This document shows, in pieces, positions 53,360 to 63,583 of a DNA stretch of 64,000 nucleotides. Position numbers and translations under genes: made by a program. The notes below the pieces were generated by a model. It had not been told where the DNA came from. It made no database searches and saw only the letters and a program-made list of their open reading frames with translations. The stretch's first letter is position 1. Each line of letters opens with the position of its first letter. This DNA is from Acidimicrobiales bacterium (GTDB taxonomy: Bacteria; Actinomycetota; Acidimicrobiia; Acidimicrobiales; SZUA-35), in assembly GCA_041394265.1 (NCBI GenBank), contig JAWKIO010000005.1, positions 2,666,001 to 2,730,000 on the forward strand, written 5' to 3'.

Positions 53360-54352
53360 ATGCCAGGTGGAGCCGAGCGAATTCTTCGCCGCCGTATCGG
53401 CAGTGTGAAGAACACCAAGAAGATCACCCGTGCTCAGGAGCTGATCGCTGCCACTCGTGTGGCGCAGGCGCAGCGCCGAGCGGCGGCTGCTCGCCCCTAC
53501 TCCGAGCAGCTCACCGGAGTGATCGAGAACCTCGCCGCCGGCGGGGCATCGGTCGACCACCCGTTGCTGCGACAGGCCGAGAAGGTCGAGCGTGTGGCCT
53601 TCGTGGTCTGCGCTGGTGACCGCGGCTTTGCCGGTCCTTACAACGCTCAGGTCTTCCGTGCCGCCGAGCGCGAGATCCAAGCGGTTCGAGCCGAAGGCGG
53701 CTCCTACGAGCTGATCAGTGTCGGCAAGAAGACCGCCGACTACTTCGCCTTCCGGGGTTTCGAGATCAACACCCATTTCGAAGGCTTCACCGCCAATCCC
53801 AGCTTCGAGAACGCACGAGCCATTGCTCGCCGAGTTCGTGAGCTGTTCGACACCGGCTCGGTCGATCAGGTCGAACTGATCTACACCGAGTTCGTCTCCA
53901 TCGGCACCCAGAACGCTGTGGTCCGGCGCTTCCTGCCCCTCGAGTCGACCGAGACCATCGCCACCGCCGGTGGTGGCGACGCCGCTGCGCTCGCCAGCTA
54001 CGCCTTCGAGCCCTCCCCCGAGGGGGTACTCGAAGACCTGCTCCCTCGCTACGTCGAGGCCCGGCTCTTCACGGCACTGCTCGACGCTGCGGCATCCGAG
54101 CACGCCAACCGGCAGCGAGCCATGAAGGCCGCCACCGAGAACGCCGAAGAGCTCATCATCAAGCTTTCGCGGATCATGAACCGTGCCCGCCAGGAAGCCA
54201 TCACCACCGAAATCATGGAGATCGTCTCGGGTGCGGAATCGCTCAGCGCCGACCAGACCGACGACGACGACCTCCTTCTCGACCACCTGCAGCCGTTGCA
54301 GATGTTTCCCGAACACCTCGGGCGACACGAGCACCGCCATCCTCACGACTAG
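53360..54352 (+). CDS. atpG: ATP synthase F1 subunit gamma with C-terminal extension
   Basis: 330-aa central-shaft subunit. The N-terminal coiled coil GAERILRRRIGSVKNTKKIT and the C-terminal helix with NRARQEAITTEIMEIVSGAESL are canonical. After that point, where most gamma subunits end, about 35 further residues follow: SADQTDDDD, then a Leu-rich stretch and a His-rich end (GRHEHRHPHD). The gamma C-terminus normally sits inside the alpha3beta3 crown, so this tail is unusual. There is no frameshift; the stop is 24 bp before atpD. Confidence 0.95.
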   Translation: MPGGAERILRRRIGSVKNTKKITRAQELIAATRVAQAQRRAAAARPYSEQLTGVIENLAAGGASVDHPLLRQAEKVERVAFVVCAGDRGFAGPYNAQVFRAAEREIQAVRAEGGSYELISVGKKTADYFAFRGFEINTHFEGFTANPSFENARAIARRVRELFDTGSVDQVELIYTEFVSIGTQNAVVRRFLPLESTETIATAGGGDAAALASYAFEPSPEGVLEDLLPRYVEARLFTALLDAAASEHANRQRAMKAATENAEELIIKLSRIMNRARQEAITTEIMEIVSGAESLSADQTDDDDLLLDHLQPLQMFPEHLGRHEHRHPHD

Positions 54353-55836
<1,484 letters not shown>

Positions 55837-55837
<1 letters not shown>

Positions 55838-56244
55838 TGCCGTTCCAGGTCGAGTTCGTTTCGCCCGAGGCCGTGCTGTACTCGGGCGAGGGCACCCAGG
55901 TGGTTGCTCGCACCCGAGGCGGGGGCGACATCGCCTTCCTCGCGGGGCACGAACCCTTCATCGGGAGCCTCCAGCCCAGCGAGGTCCGGGTCACCGAGAC
56001 CAGCGGCAACGTGTTGTCGTTCGCCGTTCGCTCCGGCTTCGTTTCGGTCACCGGTACCTCCGTCACGGTGCTCTCCGACGCGGCAACGCCCGCGGCCGAC
56101 ATCGACGTGGCAGCGGCCCAGGCCGACAAGGCAACAGCGGAAGCGGCCCTTGCCGCCAACGCCGACGACGCCTTCGCCCGTGAAGACCTTCGGTGGGCCG
56201 AGGTTCGCCTCCGCCTCACCGGAGCGGGGCAAGCCGCCCACTGA
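55837..56244 (+). CDS. atpC: ATP synthase F1 subunit epsilon
   Basis: 135-aa epsilon subunit. The N-terminal beta-sandwich has FVSPEAVLYSGEGTQVVART and AFLAGHEPFIGSL, and the C-terminal two-helix part is Ala-rich (DIDVAAAQADKATAEAALAA). It connects gamma to the c-ring and may inhibit hydrolysis through its C-terminal helices. Last gene of the atp operon, followed by a strong terminator. Confidence 0.94.
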
Positions 56245-56288
56245 TCCCAACGCCGCCCCGCGTGGCGGCGACATCCATCTCGGTACCT

Positions 56289-56338
56289 CACCCGGCCCGG
56301 TCTGCCTCTGTGCAGCACGGCCGGGTGTGGTCTTTTTT
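56289..56338 (+). terminator. Rho-independent terminator of the atp operon
   Basis: 9-bp perfect stem CACCCGGCC/GGCCGGGTG with a 21-nt loop, followed within a few bases by TCTTTTTT. Confidence 0.88.
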
Positions 56339-56413
56339 GACCGGGCGCTGCCGTGGCGAGGACGAACGCTCCATGGGGAGAATCGTCGATTCCCACACGA
56401 TCGTCTGGTTCGG

Positions 56414-56419
56414 TACGGT
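56414..56419 (+). promoter_or_regulatory. -10-like element for glpX
   Basis: TACGGT with an 8-nt spacer to the ATG at 56428, downstream of the atp terminator. Confidence 0.4.
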
Positions 56420-56427
56420 GTGGCCTC

Positions 56428-57417
56428 ATGAACGATGTACGTCTGCGTCCCGAGCGCAACCTTGCCCTCGAACTCGTCCGCACCACCGAAGCCGCCGCCA
56501 TGGCCGGAGCCCGCTGGCTGGGAAGGGGTGACAAGAACGGAGCCGACCAGGCCGCCGTCGACGCCATGCGCCACGTGCTCGACGGCGTCGAGATGGAAGG
56601 CATCGTCATCATCGGCGAGGGCGAGAAGGACGAAGCGCCCATGCTCTACAACGGTGAGATCGTCGGCAACGGCCTGCCGCCCCACACCGACATCGCGGTC
56701 GACCCGATCGATGGCACCACCCTCACGGCAAAGGGCCAGCCTGGCGCCATCGCGGTCATCGCCGCTTCTGATCGCGGCTCGATGTTCGACCCCGGGCCCT
56801 GTGTCTACATGGACAAGATCGCCGTCGGCCCCAGCGGCGCCGGCATCGTCGACATCCGCCTCCCGGTCGAGCGCAACCTCACTGCCCTGGCCAAGGCCAA
56901 GCGGGTCCAGGTGCAAGACCTCACCGCTGTCGTGCTCGATCGTCCCCGTCACGCCAGCCTGATCGAGGAGATCCGTTCCACCGGCGCTCGAATCCGTCTC
57001 ATCGGCGACGGCGACGTCGCCGGCGCCATCGCCTGTGCGGTTCCCAGCTCCGGCGTCGACATCCTGTTCGGCATCGGAGGCACGCCTGAAGGCGTCATCA
57101 CCGCCTGCGCCCTCAAGGGCATGGGTGGCGACCTGCAGGGTCGTCTCTACGCCCGAGACGACGACGAGCGGGCCGCAGCGGAAGCCGCCGGCTACGACCT
57201 CGACGCCGTGCTCACACTGAACGACCTGGTGCGATCCGACAACTGCTTCTTCGCCGCCACCGGTATCAGTACCGGCGACCTCCTGCGGGGCGTCAGCTTC
57301 GACGGCGACACCATCTCCACCCAATCGCTGGTCGTCCGCTCCCGATCGGGCACGGTCCGCGTCATCGACGCCACCCACTCGATCCACAAACTCTCCGAAA
57401 TCGCCGGCCCGCTCTAG
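56428..57417 (+). CDS. glpX: Fructose-1,6-bisphosphatase class II
   Basis: 329-aa GlpX-type phosphatase of gluconeogenesis. The metal-binding [11 protein letters not shown], the inositol-phosphatase signature VDPIDGTT and a late [10 protein letters not shown] segment are all intact. Class II is the usual form in Actinobacteria. The start at 56428 ([14 protein letters not shown]) matches the family. The 236 bp after it hold no gene; they contain a repeated TCAGCGCGCTCGT and short GC-rich stretches. Confidence 0.95.
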   Translation: MNDVRLRPERNLALELVRTTEAAAMAGARWLGRGDKNGADQAAVDAMRHVLDGVEMEGIVIIGEGEKDEAPMLYNGEIVGNGLPPHTDIAVDPIDGTTLTAKGQPGAIAVIAASDRGSMFDPGPCVYMDKIAVGPSGAGIVDIRLPVERNLTALAKAKRVQVQDLTAVVLDRPRHASLIEEIRSTGARIRLIGDGDVAGAIACAVPSSGVDILFGIGGTPEGVITACALKGMGGDLQGRLYARDDDERAAAEAAGYDLDAVLTLNDLVRSDNCFFAATGISTGDLLRGVSFDGDTISTQSLVVRSRSGTVRVIDATHSIHKLSEIAGPL

Positions 57418-57653
57418 CCCTGCTCCGGCTGTCGCCTCCGCCGCCTCCGGCGATCTGATCAGCGCGCTCGTTGGCGTGCTTCGTCCCTCCGCACGCGTAA
57501 CAGGCGGTCAGCGCGCTCGTGGTCCTGTCGCAACCTCCGGGGCTGCGTCCAATCTTGGGAAAGCTTCGGGGCTGCGGACGGCTGAGCGTACGGAAACCCG
57601 GAGCTTGTCGTGGATTGGACGGTGGCTCGGAGGTTCGGGGGTGGGGGAGCGGG

Positions 57654-58472
57654 TCAGTCGGGGATGGTGATGCCTTCGAGGTCGTCTGACGGCGGGAAGT
57701 CGAGGTCCATCTTCGCCATCGTCTGGACCATGATCTCGCTGATCGCCAGGTCTCGATACCACTTGCGGTCGGCCGGGATCACGTACCACGGGGCCGACTC
57801 GGTGCTGGTCTCGTTGATGGCGTCCTCGAACGCCTCCATGAAGTCGTCCCAGCGCTCGCGCATGGCGAGGTCGCCGACGTCGAACTTCCAGTGCTTGTGC
57901 GGCTTGTCGAGCCGATCCTGGAGCCGCTCCTTCTGCTCGGCCTTCGAGATGTGCAACATGATCTTGATGATCGTGGTGCCCTCGTCGACGAGCAGCTCCT
58001 CGAAGTGCCGGATGTGCTCGTAGCGCTGCTTCCACCGCTGCTTCGGCACGAGGTCGAACACCCGCACCACGAGTACGTCCTCGTAGTGACTCCGGTTGAA
58101 GATCACCATCTCGCCATTGCCCGGCACCTCGGCGTGGATCCGCCAGAGGTAGTCGTGTGCCAGCTCTCGCTCGCTGGGCTTCTTGAACGACGCCACTCGC
58201 ACACCGGTCGGGTTGACCCCGTCGAACACGTGGCGAATCGTGCCGTCCTTGCCGCCGGCGTCCATGGCTTGCAGGACCACGAGCAACCGTTTGGTGCCCT
58301 GCGCCCACATGACCTCCTGCAGCCGCTCGAGTTCGGTGTTGAGCTCGAGCGTGCGGGCTTCGGCGCCAGCCCGGTCGTCGGTGTCCCAGCCGGGGGTTGC
58401 GTTCGTGTCGATCTTCGACAGGTTGATCTTGTCGTCCGGCTTGGCCCGCAGTGCATCGATGGAGAAACTCAT
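57654..58472 (-). CDS. ppk2: Polyphosphate kinase 2 family protein
   Basis: 272-aa PPK2 enzyme using polyphosphate to phosphorylate a nucleoside mono- or diphosphate. The P-loop reads LQAMDAGGKDGTIRHVF (Walker A about 71-77). The lid-like RSHYEDVLVVRV and the KPHKHWKFDVGDLAMRERW segment follow. The N-terminal PGWDTDD...AEARTLELNTEL and the single domain suggest the AMP- or NDP-using short class, but the substrate cannot be assigned by eye. The start at 58472 is supported by a -10-like CAAGAT 6 nt upstream. Confidence 0.93.
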   Translation of the reverse strand: MSFSIDALRAKPDDKINLSKIDTNATPGWDTDDRAGAEARTLELNTELERLQEVMWAQGTKRLLVVLQAMDAGGKDGTIRHVFDGVNPTGVRVASFKKPSERELAHDYLWRIHAEVPGNGEMVIFNRSHYEDVLVVRVFDLVPKQRWKQRYEHIRHFEELLVDEGTTIIKIMLHISKAEQKERLQDRLDKPHKHWKFDVGDLAMRERWDDFMEAFEDAINETSTESAPWYVIPADRKWYRDLAISEIMVQTMAKMDLDFPPSDDLEGITIPD

Positions 58473-58478
58473 GGGCAG

Positions 58479-58484
58479 ATCTTG
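58479..58484 (-). promoter_or_regulatory. -10-like element for ppk2
   Basis: CAAGAT on the minus strand with a 6-nt spacer to the ATG at 58472; no ribosome binding site. Confidence 0.35.
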
Positions 58485-58520
58485 ACACGCCCCGACTCAG
58501 AGTTGCTGCAGGTCATGCGG

Positions 58521-58526
58521 TACCGT
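58521..58526 (+). promoter_or_regulatory. -10-like element for the J-domain gene
   Basis: TACCGT with an 8-nt spacer to the GTG at 58535; divergent from the ppk2 element 37 bp away. Confidence 0.35.
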
Positions 58527-58534
58527 TGTCACTC

Positions 58535-59245
58535 GTGATTGTCGCGGAACTCGAGATCTATCATTCGCGGCCGATCGCGCCGACCCGACGCATCGCGTTG
58601 GGCAGCCGGAACCTCCCAATCGACCCTGCGCCGGGCGCCGGTGGGGTGCTGCTGGCCGGCATCCTCGCCCACACCGCACCCAACGTCGAGGGCGAGCTGC
58701 GTGAGCATCTCGTGTGGTTGCTCGAAGAGTTGGCCGCCGGGCGTCGAGTTCCACAGCCACGGGTCCGCCACCGCTATCAGGTCGATCGGGTCGGGCTCCT
58801 ACGCAGCACCCATCGCCTGATCGCCGACGGCGACCGTCTGATGTTCGACTTCGACGACGAGCGGGGCAAACCCGTCCAGTTTGCCCTCGGCGCCCTCTAC
58901 TGCGCCGGCAGCCTGCCAGCAGAGGTGCGTGGTCCCGTGTTCGATGCCATGCGTGGCGCGCTGCTGTGGGGCCGACCGGTCGATGAACAGTTCATCTCGG
59001 CCGTCATGGGTGGACGCACCGCCACACTGATCGATCTCGAATCATGGAACGACCCGGTGGCGTGGGCGCTCGAGATCCTCGACCTCACCAACGAAGACGG
59101 CGACGCACCGAACAAGCGGGTCATCCAGCGCCGCTTCCGCTCCCTGCTCCGTGAGGCTCATCCCGATCATGGCGGTGGTTCCGACGAAGCGGCCAAGCGC
59201 ATCGCCGACCTCACGGCGGCCCGCAAGATCCTGCTCGCCTCATGA
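58535..59245 (+). CDS. Protein with C-terminal J-domain
   Basis: 236 aa. The last 50 residues form a J-domain with the HPD motif at 209-211 (RRFRSLLREAHPDHGGGSDEAAKRIADLT), so it should stimulate a DnaK-type Hsp70. The first 190 residues are of no family I recognise; they mix beta strands and helices and begin IVAELEIYHSRPIAPTRRIALG. It lacks the Gly/Phe and zinc regions of DnaJ. The GTG start at 58535 gives the conserved-looking N-terminus. The stop overlaps the hydrolase start (ATGA). Confidence 0.75.
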   Translation: MIVAELEIYHSRPIAPTRRIALGSRNLPIDPAPGAGGVLLAGILAHTAPNVEGELREHLVWLLEELAAGRRVPQPRVRHRYQVDRVGLLRSTHRLIADGDRLMFDFDDERGKPVQFALGALYCAGSLPAEVRGPVFDAMRGALLWGRPVDEQFISAVMGGRTATLIDLESWNDPVAWALEILDLTNEDGDAPNKRVIQRRFRSLLREAHPDHGGGSDEAAKRIADLTAARKILLAS

Positions 59246-59811
59246 CGGCCCCCGGCGGGCTCGTCCTGTTCCACGGCGCCGGTGGCGATCGGGAGCATCG
59301 TCTGTTCCTTCGCATGGAGGCCGAGCTGTCGTTGCCGGTCGCTCGCTGCAACTTCCCCTACCGGGCGAGGGGCCCGGGGCGGCGCCCACCTGACCGCATG
59401 CCCAAGCTGATCGAGTCCATTCGTGAGCAGGCCGCACAGCTCGCCGACGGCTGGGGCGTGTCGCCGTTCTCCCTTGTCTTCGGGGGACGCTCGATGGGCG
59501 GACGCGCCTGTTCGATGGCTGTTGCCGAAGGACTCCCGGCTGCCGGACTGCTGCTGCTCAGCTATCCGCTCCATCCCCCCGGTAAGCCCGACAACCTCCG
59601 GACCGAACATCTGCCCGACGTCACCGTCCCCGGCTTACTGGTCCAGGGAACCCGCGACGCATTCGGGAAGCCCGACGAGTTCGACCAGCACTTCACCAGC
59701 TACGCCGGTCCGCTGGAACAGGTATGGCTCGACGGTGCCGCCCACGACCCCAAACCGGCCTACGACGATCAGATCATCGCCGCGACGGCCGCGTGGCTCG
59801 CTGCGCTCTGA
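59242..59811 (+). CDS. Small alpha/beta hydrolase (KANL3/Tex30-like dienelactone-hydrolase fold)
   Basis: 189-aa single-domain hydrolase. The oxyanion region is LFHGAGGDREH, the nucleophile elbow is GGRSMGGR with Ser84, and the catalytic acid is probably Asp139 in GTRDAFG. His168 lies in DGAAHDPK. The NFPYRARGPGRRPPD loop is typical of the KANL3/Tex30-like group. Substrate unknown. It is translationally coupled to the J-domain protein, and converges with the MFS gene 27 bp later. Confidence 0.85.
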   Translation: MTAPGGLVLFHGAGGDREHRLFLRMEAELSLPVARCNFPYRARGPGRRPPDRMPKLIESIREQAAQLADGWGVSPFSLVFGGRSMGGRACSMAVAEGLPAAGLLLLSYPLHPPGKPDNLRTEHLPDVTVPGLLVQGTRDAFGKPDEFDQHFTSYAGPLEQVWLDGAAHDPKPAYDDQIIAATAAWLAAL

Positions 59812-59838
59812 ACGCCACATCCGTCCGGCCGCGGCCGT

Positions 59839-61344
59839 TCAGGTGAGGGGAGCGGGGTCGCTCGGGTTGAGCGTTTCGAGCTCGACATTCGCCGTCTCGG
59901 GGTAGACGAAGAGCACGAGGAGGGCGGCCAGGATCGGTCCTCCGATCAGCACGGTAATGGCCGGTCCCAGGCTGCCCCAGCGCTCGGCCAGTTGACCGGC
60001 GATCACGAGCCCGACGGCGCTTCCCGACACGCTGATCACGTCGAGCCAGCCGCCGACGCGAGCCCGGGCCCGGGTGGGGAACAGCTCGGTCTGGAAACTA
60101 CGCAGTGCCGGGTAGGAGGCCCCGAGGGCCCAGATCCCGATCAACGAGAAGATCCACAGGGGAGCGCCGCCGGTGAAGTAGAGCGCCGCGGTGGCCATGG
60201 TGCCGACGAGGAGCGACCACCCGCCGACCGGCTTGCGACCGAACCGGTCGGCCAGGTAGCCGGCCGGGACGATCGACAAGCCCACCGGTGTGCCGATCAC
60301 CAACTGATACAGGCTGATCTTGGCGGCGCTGAACCCTCGTTCGTCGAGGAGGTATTGGTTCTTCAGCTGCGAGGCGGGGGAGAAGAACATCGCCCCGGCG
60401 AACGCGGCGAAGGCCAACAGCAGGAAGATCCGCCGGTCGATGTCGCCCGGTGCATGGTGTTGCTCGGCGGCGACGAACCGTCTGGTCTCGGGCAGGTTGC
60501 GGGCCACCCACCACAGCACCGGGAGAAAGACGGCGGCAACGGCGTACACCCAACGCCAACCACCGGGGCTGGTGTCGGCGACCGGCAGCACCATGATGAC
60601 GAACCCGGCACCGAGGCCCGATGCCATGCCCATCAAGCCGACCCCGAGCGAGCGGACCCCCGCCGGTACCTCCTCGAGTACGGCGAGGCTCAGGAGGGTC
60701 AGCAGGCCGGTGTCGAATCCTCGTGCGATGGCCTGGGTCGCGCCCAGCACGACCATGTTGGGCGACAGAGCTCCGAGAACGGTGAAGCCGATCGCGCCGA
60801 AGGTGAACCCCAGCAGGAGCGGGCGTCGTCCGATCAGATCGGCGCGGCGGATCAACACCACCGACACGATCACGCCGATTCGGACCGCGGCGAGTGTGTT
60901 GCTCTGCACATCGTCGCCGACGTCGAAGTCTCGAGCCGCGAATGCGATCGTCTGCCCGATGATGACCCCTAGATAGCCGGCGATGACCGACAAGATCGAC
61001 AGGAGTGAGACGAGCCGTGTGGTCTGCTCACCGATCACACTGGCCGGCCACCACCAGCGCCCTTGCGGACGTCGATCGGGGTCGACCAGCGCTCGCTTCA
61101 TCAACGGATGGAACAGGAAGGCCCACACGATGATGGCGAGGCGGAAGTCGAAGGTCTCTTCCACGACCCGGGAGCTGTCGGCTTCCTCGATGGTCACCAC
61201 CGTGCGTCGGTACCGACGGAACGGTCCGAACGACTGCTCGAACACCCCTGGTGCGACCTCGATCTCCTCCAGGAGGTCGTGGCGGCACTGGAGGAAGCGC
61301 TCGTCGTCGGCGTCAACGGTGTGCCGAGTCGTGATGGTCGGCAT
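59839..61344 (-). CDS. MFS transporter with long cytoplasmic N-terminus
   Basis: 501-aa major facilitator of the sugar-porter/metabolite-proton symporter type. Twelve helices follow an unusual hydrophilic N-terminal region of about 75 residues (DERFLQCRHDLLEEIEVAPG and RTVVTIEEADSSRVVEETFD), before a helix at about 67-80 and the first transport helix near 108. Motifs include RADLIGRRPLLLG, PETRRF between the halves, and LADRFGRKPVGG in the second half. Substrate unknown. GAGGGG lies just before the ATG at 61344, 6 nt from the upstream gene. Confidence 0.85.
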   Translation of the reverse strand: MPTITTRHTVDADDERFLQCRHDLLEEIEVAPGVFEQSFGPFRRYRRTVVTIEEADSSRVVEETFDFRLAIIVWAFLFHPLMKRALVDPDRRPQGRWWWPASVIGEQTTRLVSLLSILSVIAGYLGVIIGQTIAFAARDFDVGDDVQSNTLAAVRIGVIVSVVLIRRADLIGRRPLLLGFTFGAIGFTVLGALSPNMVVLGATQAIARGFDTGLLTLLSLAVLEEVPAGVRSLGVGLMGMASGLGAGFVIMVLPVADTSPGGWRWVYAVAAVFLPVLWWVARNLPETRRFVAAEQHHAPGDIDRRIFLLLAFAAFAGAMFFSPASQLKNQYLLDERGFSAAKISLYQLVIGTPVGLSIVPAGYLADRFGRKPVGGWSLLVGTMATAALYFTGGAPLWIFSLIGIWALGASYPALRSFQTELFPTRARARVGGWLDVISVSGSAVGLVIAGQLAERWGSLGPAITVLIGGPILAALLVLFVYPETANVELETLNPSDPAPLT

Positions 61345-61350
61345 GTCCCC

Positions 61351-61620
61351 TCAGGGAGTGTCGGTTTGATCGTTGGGTGCTGCGTTGTCGGCCCCGGCGG
61401 CTTCGGCGCCGACCTTTGCGGCTTCGGCTGCGGCCAGCTGCGCCGACACCCTCCGGTTCGCGATCCACAGGAGCAGGCCGATGAGCACGAGCGGCGTACC
61501 GACGAGCAACGCCTCGTCCCAACCACCTTGATGGGCGATGATGGGAATGCGTGCGAAGTCGGCGCGGTTGTGCGAAGTGTGCTCGATCGAGACGGACTCG
61601 ATCCCCAGGACCCAATTCAC
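61351..61620 (-). CDS. Small single-helix membrane protein
   Basis: 89 aa with one clear membrane helix (ALLVGTPLVLIGLLLWIANR) and an Ala/Asp-rich C-terminal tail. The N-terminal part is short and contains several His. No known family. GTG start at 61620 with a -10-like element 8 nt upstream. Directly upstream of the MFS transporter (6-nt gap), so it is probably co-expressed and possibly an accessory subunit. Confidence 0.6.
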   Translation of the reverse strand: MNWVLGIESVSIEHTSHNRADFARIPIIAHQGGWDEALLVGTPLVLIGLLLWIANRRVSAQLAAAEAAKVGAEAAGADNAAPNDQTDTP

Positions 61621-61628
61621 TGCCTGTC

Positions 61629-61634
61629 AGGGTA
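61629..61634 (-). promoter_or_regulatory. -10-like element for the small membrane protein/MFS pair
   Basis: TACCCT on the minus strand, 8 nt before the GTG at 61620. A TACCGT on the plus strand at 61641-61646 probably serves the divergent nifU-type gene. Confidence 0.35.
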
Positions 61635-61699
61635 GGGCGATACCGTGGTCAGGGTGCCATCTGGGTCGTCATTCCCCTCAGCGCACGCCAGGAGCCTCC

Positions 61700-62077
61700 A
61701 TGACCGAACCCAAGACCACCTCACCACTGAGCGGCGGCACCCCCTCGGGGCGATCTGCCGCCGACGCCGCTGCCCCGGTGGGAGCGGGCGCGTCGACCAT
61801 GGCGGAGAAGGTGGCGAAGGTCATCGAGGTGATCCGGCCGGCCATCCAGGCCGACGACGGTGACATCGAACTGCGTGATGTCGACCCCGAGACCGGCGTG
61901 GTCACCGTCGAACTGCTGGGTGCCTGCGTGACCTGCCCCATCTCGACCGGCACCCTGAAAGACGGTGTGGAGCGAATCATGAAATCACGAGTCGAAGGCG
62001 TCACCGCCGTTCGTCACGTCGGCGAAGAACTCGCAGGCGACGGCGTTGTCGAGACCGGGACCCGCGTTTCGCTGTGA
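61700..62077 (+). CDS. NifU C-terminal-domain iron-sulfur carrier
   Basis: 125 aa. A low-complexity N-terminus of about 30 residues is followed by a NifU-like domain with the cluster-binding CVTC (Cys76, Cys79) in VELLGACVTCPISTGTLKDGVE. It probably carries or hands over Fe-S clusters in the cytoplasm. AGGAG lies 6 nt before the ATG at 61700. The stop overlaps the GTG of the meaB-type gene (GTGA), so the two are made together. Confidence 0.88.
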   Translation: MTEPKTTSPLSGGTPSGRSAADAAAPVGAGASTMAEKVAKVIEVIRPAIQADDGDIELRDVDPETGVVTVELLGACVTCPISTGTLKDGVERIMKSRVEGVTAVRHVGEELAGDGVVETGTRVSL

Positions 62078-63021
62078 GGCCGCCTGTCGATCTGCCGGCC
62101 CTGTACGCCGACGCCAAGGGAGGCAAGCGCGCTGCGGTCGCTCGCCTGCTCTCGGTCATCGAGCGTGGTGGCGACGCCGCACGCGAACTGGGGCGGCTCA
62201 CCTTCGCCGATGCCGGCCACGGCTACACCGTCGGGCTCACGGGCGCTCCTGGGGCGGGCAAGTCCACCCTCACCGCCGCCCTGGTCGCCCGCATGCGCCA
62301 AGACGATCTGTGCATCGGCGTGCTCGCCATCGATCCATCATCGCCGTTCACCGGTGGAGCCATCCTCGGTGACCGGGTTCGCATGCAAGACCATGCCCTC
62401 GACGAGTCGGTGTTCATCCGCTCGATGGCCACCCGCGGCCATCTCGGCGGTCTCGCCCTCGCCACTCCTGAGGCCGTACGTCTGCTGGAGGCCACCGGTC
62501 GGTCCTACGTGCTGATCGAGACCGTCGGGGTCGGCCAGGTCGAGGTCGAGATCGCCGGTGCTGCCGACACCACGGTGGTCGTGGTCAATCCCGGATGGGG
62601 CGACGCCGTGCAGGCCAACAAGGCCGGACTCATGGAAGTCGCCGACGTGTTCGTCATCAACAAGGGCGACCGAGCCGGTACCGAAGACACCCGGCGCGAC
62701 CTCGAATACATGCTCGACCTGTCGGCGAAGGAAGGGTGGCGGCCTCCGGTGGTCGTCACCGTGGCCACCGATGGCAAAGGGCTCGACGAACTGTGGGCGG
62801 CCATCGGCGCACACCGGGCCGAGATCACGGCGTCGGGCGAGCTCGAGGCTCGGCGTCGTCAGCGCAGCAACGACGAACTCAGCGCCATCCTGCGGGAGCG
62901 GATCGAACAGCAGGTACGTGATATCGAGGCTCGTGACGAGTTCGCCGGCCTACGAGATGCCGTGGCTGATCGATCGGTCGCACCGTGGGACGCGGCCAGT
63001 CGGCTCCTCGGAGCCGACTGA
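62074..63021 (+). CDS. meaB: MeaB/ArgK-family G3E GTPase
   Basis: 315-aa GTPase that protects and reactivates adenosylcobalamin-dependent methylmalonyl-CoA mutase. It has the N-terminal helical part, Walker A GAPGAGKST at 57-65, and the G3 segment with VLIETVGVGQVEVEIA. The VFVINKGDRAG (NKxD) and a C-terminal dimerisation helix follow. The mutase genes are not in the window. The GTG start overlaps the NifU-type stop. Confidence 0.92.
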   Translation: MRPPVDLPALYADAKGGKRAAVARLLSVIERGGDAARELGRLTFADAGHGYTVGLTGAPGAGKSTLTAALVARMRQDDLCIGVLAIDPSSPFTGGAILGDRVRMQDHALDESVFIRSMATRGHLGGLALATPEAVRLLEATGRSYVLIETVGVGQVEVEIAGAADTTVVVVNPGWGDAVQANKAGLMEVADVFVINKGDRAGTEDTRRDLEYMLDLSAKEGWRPPVVVTVATDGKGLDELWAAIGAHRAEITASGELEARRRQRSNDELSAILRERIEQQVRDIEARDEFAGLRDAVADRSVAPWDAASRLLGAD

Positions 63022-63056
63022 CCACACCGCACGAAGTATCCGGCAGCGCCGGGTGA

Positions 63057-63419
63057 TCAGCCTCGCTTGAGGGCGTCGCGGATCTCGATGAGGAGATCGA
63101 CCTCGCTCGGACCGGCCTCTTCCTCAGGAGCGGGCTTGTTCATGGCGTTGTAGGCCTTCACCAGGAAGAAAATGACGGCGGCGATCATGAGGAAGCTCAC
63201 GATCGTGCTGATCCAGGCGCCGACGTAGACTCGTGAATCGCCCAGGTTGAAGCCGATGTTGTCGAAGTTCGGCTGACCGAAGATCGCCGCAATGATCGGC
63301 ATGATGATGAAGTCGACGAGGCCCTGAACGACCGGCGCAAACGCCAGCGCCATGATCAGACCGACGGCGGCCTCGAAGACGCCACCCTTGTTGACGAAGT
63401 CCTTGAATTCTTGAATCAC
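63057..63419 (-). CDS. mscL: Large-conductance mechanosensitive channel
   Basis: 120-aa MscL. The N-terminal amphipathic helix is IQEFKDFVNKGGVFEAA, and TM1 AVGLIMALAFAPVVQGLVDF leads to the periplasmic loop (FGQPNFDNIGFNLGDSR). TM2 is WISTIVSFLMIAAVIFFLV, and the C-terminal helix ends in SEVDLLIEIRDALKR. It opens under membrane tension to release solutes during osmotic downshock. The start is GTG at 63419 with GGAG 9 nt upstream; the frame continues upstream but is not MscL-like. Convergent with meaB; the small hairpin CCGGC-AGC-GCCGG lies between the stops. Confidence 0.96.
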   Translation of the reverse strand: MIQEFKDFVNKGGVFEAAVGLIMALAFAPVVQGLVDFIIMPIIAAIFGQPNFDNIGFNLGDSRVYVGAWISTIVSFLMIAAVIFFLVKAYNAMNKPAPEEEAGPSEVDLLIEIRDALKRG

Positions 63420-63571
63420 TGCTGTTCGCTCCTCGTGTTCGCCCCAGCCAACATGGCTGTGGATGGTCGTCGTCGGTGCTACCGGGGGTAGCGCCGCTCG
63501 GCCGACATCATTGCATGACGTGAGGGTCCGGCTGCGGTTCTGGCCGCGACCAGCCTTCTCGAGGGTGAAGA

Positions 63572-63577
63572 TACGCT
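63572..63577 (+). promoter_or_regulatory. -10-like element for the rhomboid gene
   Basis: TACGCT with a 6-nt spacer to the GTG at 63584. An in-frame TGA at 63566 limits how far upstream the gene could start. Confidence 0.4.
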
Positions 63578-63583
63578 CCGAGC

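Noticed and set aside
57508..58488. A 326-codon Arg-rich frame overlapping ppk2 in another phase
   Set aside because: Composition is that of an out-of-phase frame and ppk2 has complete family motifs.
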